A stretch of DNA of 64,000 nt from Spongilla lacustris (Eukaryota; Porifera; Demospongiae; Spongillida; Spongillidae). Made by a program: the position numbers and the translations under genes. The notes under the pieces were generated by a model. The model ran no database searches. It saw only the letters and a program-made list of their open reading frames with translations, and was not told the DNA's origin. The DNA is taken from the NCBI GenBank assembly GCA_949361645.1, contig OX442430.1:6508081-6572080 (forward strand). The letters are read 5' to 3'. Shown piece by piece: positions 57,501 through 64,000 of the stretch. Numbering within the stretch: the stretch's first letter is position 1; each line of letters starts with the position of its first letter.

Positions 57501-60500
57501 CACTTTTAGTGCCCCTAGCTATTTGGACCCCCCCCCCTCAGTAAATGCTGGGAAGATACATGTACATGTATGCATTGCACAACCTTGGGAGTACAGGTTT
57601 CTGACATAACATCCCTCCTCCCTACTTCTCCTCCCTTCCTCTTCCTCCTCCCCCTCCTCACCATGGAACGGTTTTATCCGATCATCATGTGACCACCTTC
57701 TGTGGAAGGGCACGTAGAAGGAGGTCTGCTCCCTCACCTGCATCAGGTCTGACTCCATGTCTGGGAGGGTGGAGACATCAGACCCCGTGCTCTGGCTGGG
57801 GACCACACAGTCCTCGGGGTACATGGAGTCTGTGAGCTGACCATCATCTTCTGAGCTAGGGAGGGAGGGGAGGGTTGGTGGAAGGGAGGGGAGGATGGAG
57901 GGAGGGGGAGGGTTGGTGGAAGGGAGGGGGAGGATGGATGGAGAGATGGAGGGAATTGCCATTTTTTTAGACATACCCGCAACATCACAGTTGTATTTTT
58001 TTAGTACCAAACTTGGTCTAATAGAGTACACAATAAGAGGAGAGGAGGGAAGTGGTATGGTGATGTTATAGGGCATGATAAGAAGACAAGTAACACTTCT
58101 AGGCTACTCCTCCCTACCCCTCCATCACTGGCTGCCCCACCAATTGTTGGACACCTCCCTTCACTATGGTTACCATTAACAATGGCCACCCCTCCATTAC
58201 CTCATGATGGTCACAGCTCCCTTCACCATGGCTAGCTCGATTCCAACGAGCATAGAGCTGGCACACTGGATCAGATGGATGTCGAGGTGTTCGTCGGGCA
58301 GTACCAGGGTACAGCTCCCGCTCTGGGGCAGGAACCCAAGCAAGGTGAAGAGCTTTCCTAATAGGAGCCCACAGAATGAACATAACTACAGCTGCAATAC
58401 CATTTCATGCTAACAAACAACTTCAATCTGCATATCTACATGTACATACCATCACTAGCACTGAACCAGACCTAGCATGGCTGATCTGAATTACCTGACT
58501 CGGGTACGTATTAAAATATATCCGTCTAATGCAGGCGCTGAGACAGGTGTGTGCGTGTGTGTGTGTGACGGAACCAATAGTTCCTGCCTTGGTGGATAGG
58601 GCGTGTCCACACACCCTCCCTCCTTACGTAAGGGGCGGGAACACACATCCCCGCCCCCCATACAAGGGGAAACCAGACTTCTGCCAAAACCTATGTTATC
58701 ATCTAAGCTACCTGTATTGTTAAAATGCTAATAATACCAGCTCAGCCAGCGAAAAGCCTAGCGGGCGTAGCCCAGCGGCGGAAGGTCGGGTACCAAACCA
58801 GTACAGCTGCTGATTTGGATCAGTGCTCAGGCAGGGGGTTACTGATACAGATCAGTTGAGAATTACAATTACACGGCTAATTTCTACCGGAAACGTAACG
58901 CCGAAAATGGACCCTTTGCATGAAAGATCGGAAGTACAATAAACGTCACGTCTCACAGCGGTTGCCTAGAGACATAGTGTCACGTTCGCGGACCTTTGCG
59001 TAATATAAAGCCATCCATTTTAAAAGGCTCCAGGTATGTCAGACTCTGTCAAGCTTACTGTTGACAACAGCCAGGAACCGGATTGGCCGAAGGATCAATT
59101 TCCGAGCGGGTAGGAATGACTCTGAGCATTGCCATTTTATTACGCAAAGGTCCGCGAACGTGACACGATGTCTCTAGGCAACCGCTGCGGTTTGTACTCC
59201 AGACGTGACGTTTATCGTACTTCGATCTAAGGTCCATTGCCGATCGTACGCGTTACAGACAACGGCACCTCACTGGAGGCGTTTAAATTATTTATATGAT
59301 CAGGAACGCGACGCACTTGTCAAGCAGATTGGAAACGTGGCTCTGCCGATACAAGGCATTACGGACTTGAATTTACGTGTCCGGATTTCCGTAAAAATGT
59401 TGGCCGTGTACGCGGTCAACATCCAGGCACACTCTAGAACCCACAAGTACTCTCCTTCCAACCTAGTATAAGTCTGATCTTTACTGATTTGTGTTCCCCC
59501 AAAGGGGATGGGCCGCACCCAGAGGTAGTGCAATACTGGGGCAACCCGCGGGGCCGGCAAAGCAAGCTTCACTCCGAGTCCCAGATTTCAAAAATTGATG
59601 TAATATTGTGAGGACATTGTCCTCATACGAGATATTACACTCGTAAGAACAGTTATTTCTACTTGATCTTAGCCAAGAGGCCGAGAAGCGATAAATCTAC
59701 AGATTTCTGCAGTGCCTTATATTCTTTGGACCAAAGATGGAACGTATGGTAGCGTATGGGTTGTGGAACCAGAATTTACAAATATAAACATGGCTTCTGT
59801 GGTTACAGCGGAAGGGGGAGGAGGAGGAACAGTGGTCACATGGGATGTACAAGTTTAAATTAGATGTTACAAACGGATGAGGGAGGTGTAAGGGAGGGTG
59901 TGAGGTGTAAGGGAGGGTGTGAGTGAGGATGACAAGTGTAAGGGAGGGTGAGAGGTGTAAGGGAGGGTATGAGTGAGGATGAGAGGTGTGAGGGAGGGTG
60001 TGAGTGAGGATGAGAAGTGTGAGGGAGGGTGTGAGTGAGGATGAGAGGTGGGAGGGTGTGTGTGAGGATGAGGTGTAAGGGAGGGTGTGAGTGAGGATGA
60101 GAGGTGTAAGGGAGGGTGTGAGTGAGGATGAGAGGTGTAAGGGAGGGTGTGAGTGAGGATGAGAGGTGTGAGTGAGGATGAGGTGTAAGGGAGGGTGTGA
60201 GTGAGGATGAGAGGTGTAAGGGAGGGTGTGAGTGAGGATGAGAGGTGTAAGGGAGGGTGTGAGTGAGGATGAGAGGTGTAAAGGAGGGTGTGTGAGGATG
60301 AGAGGTGTAAAGGAGGGTGTGAGTGAGGATGAGAGGTGTGAGGGAGGGTGTGAGGGAGGATGAGAGGTGTAAGGGAGGATGTGAGGATGAGAGGTGTAAG
60401 GGAGGGTGTGAGCAAGGATGAGGTGTAAGGGAGGGTGAGTGAGGATGAGGTGTAAGGGAGGGTGTGAGTGAGGATGAGGTGTAAGGGAGGGTGTGAGTGA

Positions 60501-63500
60501 GGATGAGAGGTGTGAGGGTGTGAGTGAGGATGAGAGGTGTAAGGGAGGATGTGAGGATGAGGTGTAAGCGAGGGTGTGAGGATGAGAGGTGTAAGGGAGG
60601 GTGTGAGTGAGGATGAGAGGTGTAAGGGAGGGGGTGTGTGAGGATGAGTGTGGTATTATGATGAGTGAGGTGTGAGGATGAGTGATGCGAGGAGGTGGGA
60701 GGGTGTGAGTGAGGATGAGATGAGGTAGGTGTGAGGTGTAAGGGAAGGTGTGAGGATGGGGAGGTGTGAGTGATGCCCTAGGTGTGTGAGGTGAGTGATG
60801 AGGGAGGTGTATGAGGAATGAGTGAGGTGAGTGATGAGGTACATGTAGGTGTGAAGATCAGTGAGTGTGAGTGATGAGGTAGGTAAAGATATTGAGGTGT
60901 GAGTGAGGATGAGTGAGTTGCAGAGGGAAGGAAGTACTCAATATCTACATGAACAGGTCCCACTGTCCCACTATCAAGGAAATACATGTACATGTAGTAA
61001 TAAAATTAACAGCTAATAGTAATTGAACTTAATATACACATTGTAATTAACTAATTTACTCGACCTAATAAATTAACTAATTTACTCAATCAAGACTACA
61101 TGAATTTTAACATGCAGTGCAATAACAGCATGATGGTGATGGTGATGGTGATGGTAGTGATGGTAGTGATGGTGGTGATGGTGGTGATGGTAGTGATGGT
61201 AGTGATGGTGGTGATGGTAGTGATGGTAGTGATGGTGATGGAGTGATGGTGGTGATGGTAGTGATGGTAGTGATGGTAGTGATGGTGATGGTAGTGATGG
61301 TGATGGTAGTGATGGTGATGGTAGTGATGGTGATGGAGTGATTGTAGTGATGTAGTGATGGTAGTGATGGTGATGGTAGTGATGGTGGTACACTTACCCA
61401 TCCAGTTGGTAGTAATGTCTGCTGTTGGTACATGTCTGATCTCGCTGTCGTGTGGGTGCAGGAGGATGTTCTGGAGGATGGCCTTGGCCACTGTTAGGTC
61501 AATCATGGCACCCTGGTGTAAATAATAATAAGTCAACACATATTGCACACATGCACACATGCACACATACACACACGCACACTTCTAATATACACATATA
61601 CATGTAGTGACAGCACAGTTATCCTACACAGTACAAGTGTACACTGTGAACGTAACAATTGCATTGCTTGTAAGCAACGTTCGCAGGTACACCATTAATA
61701 TTTAATTCAATACACAAATAACCATGGCAACAGCCCCTCCTACCTGAATGTCAGACGCCACTATCTCCAGCTGCAGGGCTTCCAGGGAGGCCAGAGTAGT
61801 GTTCCACACCCACACCTCACTATCCATGAGGTACTCCTCTTGTGCCCCACTGCGGGTGATGGACTGGCGGAGTGTGGCCAGGTCCACTGCCCCCATCAGC
61901 TTGTGCTCCACCACGTGGGGGTTGGCCTGCTTGTAGGCGTGTATGCTGGAGGGACATCTGGGAGGAGGGGGAGGGAGGGAGGGAGGGAGGGAGGGAGGGA
62001 GGGAGGGAGGGAGGGAGGGAGGGAGGGAGGGAGGGAGGGAGGGAGGGAGGGAGGGAGGGAGGGAGGGAGGGAGGGAGGGAGGGAGGGAGGGAGGGAGGGA
62101 GGGAGGGAGGGAGGGAGGGAGGGAGGGAGGGAGGGAGGGAGGGAGGGAGGGAGGGAGGGAGGGAGGGAGGGAGGGAGGGAGGGAGGGAGGGAGGGAGGGA
62201 GGGAGGGAGGGAGGGAGGGAGGGAGGGAGGGAGGGAGGGAGGGAGGGAGGGAGGGAGGGAGGGAGGGAGGGAGGGAGGGAGGGAGGGAGGGAGGGAGGGA
62301 GGGAGGGAGGGAGGGAGGGAGGGAGGGAGGGAGGGAGGGAGGGAGGGAAGGAGGGAGGGAGGGAGGAAGGGAGGAAGGGAGAGGGATAAAACACGTGCAT
62401 GTGTGTGCCAAATGCTGACGCACATGCATACATTATGTATTACAAATACACATTCCTCCTCCCCATTCCTACCTGGCCTCCATGTGTTGCCTGACCTCAA
62501 CAGACGTCAGATGTGTGCCTTCAGACACCCAAGGGTGAACCAACATGTCCCGTATGGAGCATCGTAGGCTGGGGACCAGCACAAAAATGCGGTTCATCAG
62601 ATCCTTGACCTCGTGGGAGAGGGAGGAGTTTAGGTTCGACCACTCCTGCCAGAAGAGCTTGTTGGACAGGACATGGCCTGGGGAGGAGACCATTGAGCGC
62701 ACATGTAATTTACGTGTTAACAAAAGCCATGCAATACAATGCAATCATCTTTTGGTCAATAGAAAAGGAGGAGCTGCAGGGATTGGAGATGCAATGTTCC
62801 TATATTTAGCACTTTCAAACTGCATTACATTTATGTTGCTAAATATAGGAGCACACACAGCTACACTGTATGAATGTGCATCTAATGTGCACACATGTAC
62901 ATGTATGCCCAACTACATTCAGGTACATGTACATGTAACTACAGTATATGTACATGTACATGTACAGGGTGTTCCTGAATCAAAGAAAAATGTTTATAAA
63001 TTAGCCACAAGCAGTTAATTAACTGGTAATTGTTGTCAAAAAGTTTGTTTTTTTTAAACAGCAAAAGAAGACATGCTGGTGAAATTAATTTAATATAATA
63101 ATTAATATTGCTAAAAAGTCCTATTCGTATTATAGATTTCAGTATTGAATAACTTCTAAATGGAAGTGGTTATTAAGTTTGCAACTTTCTGACTAACCAC
63201 CCGCCCTACATCTATTAACATTATGATTGCTTGATTTTTGCAATGTACATGTATACTTGATTTAAAGTCCATTGTATCTTGATTTAGTGGTTTGAATTTA
63301 TTAATACAAAGTTGATATTATTAAAATTCAAGCTAATTGAGCTTTAAATTGGTATGTTTTCAATTATCAGGAATTATTAATTTGATTTTGTTATTTTTGA
63401 TTTTAGATTAATATTTAGTTCAGTGTAAGGTAAACTGCCAAATTAGAACTGTTTGGCTTTATCTTTATTTGGGGGGGGGGGGGGGGGGGGGGGGGGGGTC

Positions 63501-64000
63501 CAAAGTGGTAGAAGACTAGAGGTAGGGGTTTGAACCTCATTCTTCTTTGTGTACTGATATATACCTCATTCAGAAAAGAATGAGGTTCAAACCCCTGCCT
63601 TTAGTCTTCTACCACTTTGGACCAATAAAGCCAACCTGTTCTAATTTGGCAGTTTACCTTACGTCAACATTTAAGACCGCACTTTAGAGAATTTATTGGT
63701 TAATTAACTGTTTGTGGTTAATTTATAAACGATTTTCCTTGATTAAGGAAGACCTTGTATAAATACATGTACATCCATACTATTATGTACACAACTGATT
63801 GCATATTATGTGCGATGGTGGTGGTGTGTAGTGATGGTGTGTGGAGTGGTGGTATGAGTGAGGATGAGAGGTGTAAAGGAGGGTGTGAGCGAGGATGAGA
63901 GGTGTAAGGGAGGGTGTGAGGGAGGATTATAAGCTCCTTACATCAATGCATTGTGATTATGTCTGGATGTACCCTCCCCTCCCACCTTACTGTCCTCTTC
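54583..64000 (-). CDS. Protein kinase (C-lobe) with PUB-like and PH-like regions, 3' ten exons, 5' end outside window
   Basis: Minus-strand exons: 63991-64000 (edge), 62473-62677, 61744-61957, 61398-61512, 58201-58357, 57662-57855, 56090-56291, 55878-55935, 54751-54826, 54583-54665. Every junction has GT-AG and the phases (1,2,0,1,2,1,2,0,1) link into one frame of 437 residues ending LHRLRNDMIS. Exon 2 has KLFWQEWSNLNSSLSHEVKD, LVPSLRCSIRDMLVHPWV, the last helices of a Ser/Thr kinase domain. Exons 4 and 5 join as LTVAKAILQNILLHP then TTNWMGKLFTLLGFLP and CTLVLPDEHLD, the pattern of a PUB/PUG domain, which in other proteins binds p97/VCP. Next is an acidic Ser-rich linker, then a C-terminal stretch ending STWCFQGQEEWLAILHRL that resembles the last strand and helix of a PH domain (inference). 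PUB domains are known in some IRE1-type kinases, but the KEN nuclease signature is not seen here. The last acceptor at 54826 is a NAGNAG site (CAGCAG). Confidence 0.75.
55676..55866. repeat. GGGTGTG-type and 24-bp CACCTCCTCCCCCTACCCATGCC repeats
   Basis: 55676-55795 is degenerate GGGTGTGGGTGGG. 55801-55866 has three near-identical copies of the CCACCTCCTCCCCCTACC unit. They lie in intron 8 of the kinase gene, touching the 55878 splice donor. Confidence 0.85.
56360..57370. repeat. 27-bp minisatellite, about 36 copies
   Basis: Unit ACCTGCATGTGTTACTGTAC plus AGAACAT, with T/C at position 18 and A/T at 23 varying. The unit is a multiple of 3 and free of stops in most frames, which creates ORFs of 250-350 residues on both strands. 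It lies in intron 6 of the kinase gene, so these ORFs are not genes. Confidence 0.97.
58926..59227. mobile_element. 302-bp inverted-repeat element (MITE)
   Basis: Outer arms of about 85 bp pair: GTTGCCTAGAGACAT with ATGTCTCTAGGCAAC, CGCGGACCTTTGCGTAATA with its inverse, and GATCG at both tips. The central 125 bp are unpaired. It lies in intron 4 of the kinase gene, about 280 bp downstream of the U2-like sequence. Confidence 0.85.
59510..59692 (-). ncRNA. U2 snRNA-like gene with altered branch-site recognition segment
   Basis: Starts ATCGCTTCTCGGCC (identical to metazoan U2), then TTGGCTAAGATCAAG. Stem IIa (ACGAG...CTCGT) and stem IIb (GAGGAC-AAT-GTCCTC) are perfect but use different bases from vertebrate U2, as expected for compensatory change. 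CAATTTTTGA is an Sm site. Loop IV CCCAGTATTGCACTACCTCTGGG is kept. Length is about 183, typical of U2. The segment that pairs with intron branch sites, normally GUAGUA, reads AGAAAUAA instead. It lies within a 3-kb intron of the kinase gene on the same strand. It may be a variant U2 or a young pseudogene. A proximal sequence element is expected about 50-60 bp upstream (near 59745) but cannot be confirmed by eye. Confidence 0.8.
59876..60935. repeat. GTGAGGATGAGAGGTGTAAGGGAGGGT minisatellite, about 1 kb
   Basis: Variable units of about 24-32 bp built from GAGGATGAG, AGGTGTAAG and GGAGGGTGTGAGT. They lie in kinase intron 4, upstream of the U2-like gene. The same units reappear at about 63855-63930 in intron 1 of the same gene. 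Confidence 0.95.
61130..61387. repeat. (TGATGG/TAGTGATGG)n microsatellite next to a splice donor
   Basis: Runs to within about 10 bp of the donor at 61397 (minus strand GTAAGTGTACCACCATCAC). The His/Tyr and Ser/Leu/Pro ORFs on the minus strand come from it. Confidence 0.95.
61971..62385. repeat. (GGGA)n microsatellite, about 95 units, at a splice acceptor
   Basis: Nearly pure over 61975-62345. On the minus strand it is CCCT repeat ending CCTCCTCCCAG at exon 3 of the kinase gene, so it forms the pyrimidine tract. The long Gly-Arg and Pro-Ser ORFs are repeat products. Confidence 0.97.
62678..63424. other. Kinase intron 1, left part
   Basis: Several TACATGTACATGTA runs (62895-62965) and AT-rich DNA. 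No exon was detected here that would fit between 62677 and 63991. Confidence 0.5.
63425..63662. mobile_element. Foldback MITE, about 238 bp, holding a poly-G run
   Basis: GTAAGGTAAACTGCCAAATTAG at 63426 is mirrored by CTAATTTGGCAGTTTACCTTAC at the right. GGTCCAAAGTGGTAGAAGAC pairs with its inverse at 63607-63625, and AGGGGTTTGAACCTCATTCT pairs with its inverse around 63575-63597. The left arm contains a G run of about 28 (63471-63498) absent from the right arm. Confidence 0.85.
63820..63935. repeat. Second array of the 59876-60935 minisatellite
   Basis: GAGTGAGGATGAGAGGTGTA and GGAGGGTGTGAG units are repeated two to three times. It lies in kinase intron 1, near the exon at the window edge. 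Confidence 0.85.

Noticed and set aside
56358..57544. Five overlapping ORFs of 250-350 residues on both strands
   Set aside because: They arise from a stop-free 27-bp satellite whose length is a multiple of three, within an intron of the kinase gene.
60930..60975. Extra kinase-gene exon reading FLDSGTVGPVHVDIEYFLPS
   Set aside because: Exons 4 and 5 already join in phase, and the candidate has no usable donor.
61820..62567. Long Gly-Arg and Pro-Ser ORFs
   Set aside because: Products of the (GGGA)n microsatellite in intron 2 of the kinase gene.

Overview
The window is nuclear DNA of an animal. The evidence is several genes with GT-AG introns, some only 57-85 bp long, a U2-type spliceosomal RNA, many DNA transposons with inverted ends, and large amounts of satellite and microsatellite DNA. 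The mix of cAMP-receptor-like 7TM genes, SAM proteins, a RAG1-like N-terminal gene and very short introns best suits a non-bilaterian, most likely a demosponge. The species cannot be fixed from the sequence.

Left part (1-7 kb): a decayed reverse-transcriptase tail, a 2.4-kb inverted-repeat element with a smaller transposon nested in it, and the five-exon minus-strand gene SAM-A (3719-6988). Middle part (9-41.5 kb): a minus-strand cluster of 7TM receptors. Two copies are intact (9451-10476 and 40412-41437), two are broken by single indels (17554-18548 and 33118-34118), and four are C-terminal fragments. The block at about 9.2-18.6 kb reappears at about 26.9-34.1 kb. Comparing the two copies gives filled and empty sites for transposons, with exact target-site duplications. 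Between the receptors lie a 2.8-kb foldback, a tyrosine-recombinase relic, an Ulp1-like protease relic, a RAG1-N-terminal-like gene (24579-25816), a 1-kb CT-rich satellite, a retroelement relic, and an intact single-exon gene for a helical membrane-hairpin protein (38545-39549).

Right part (42-64 kb): a 23-bp satellite, retroelement scraps, the SAM-A paralog SAM-B (44883-46821), and an intronless astacin-like metallopeptidase with a tail of Cys-rich repeats (50332-52080). The last 9.4 kb is a minus-strand gene of at least ten exons (54583 to beyond 64000) that encodes the end of a protein kinase domain, a PUB-like domain and a C-terminal PH-like stretch. All its exon junctions join in phase. 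Its largest intron carries a U2 snRNA-like sequence on the same strand. The core stems and Sm site of this U2 are well formed, but the normally invariant branch-site recognition segment is changed.

The genes do not form an obvious pathway. The common themes are local gene duplication (receptors, SAM proteins), heavy transposon activity, and introns filled with simple repeats that often touch the splice sites.
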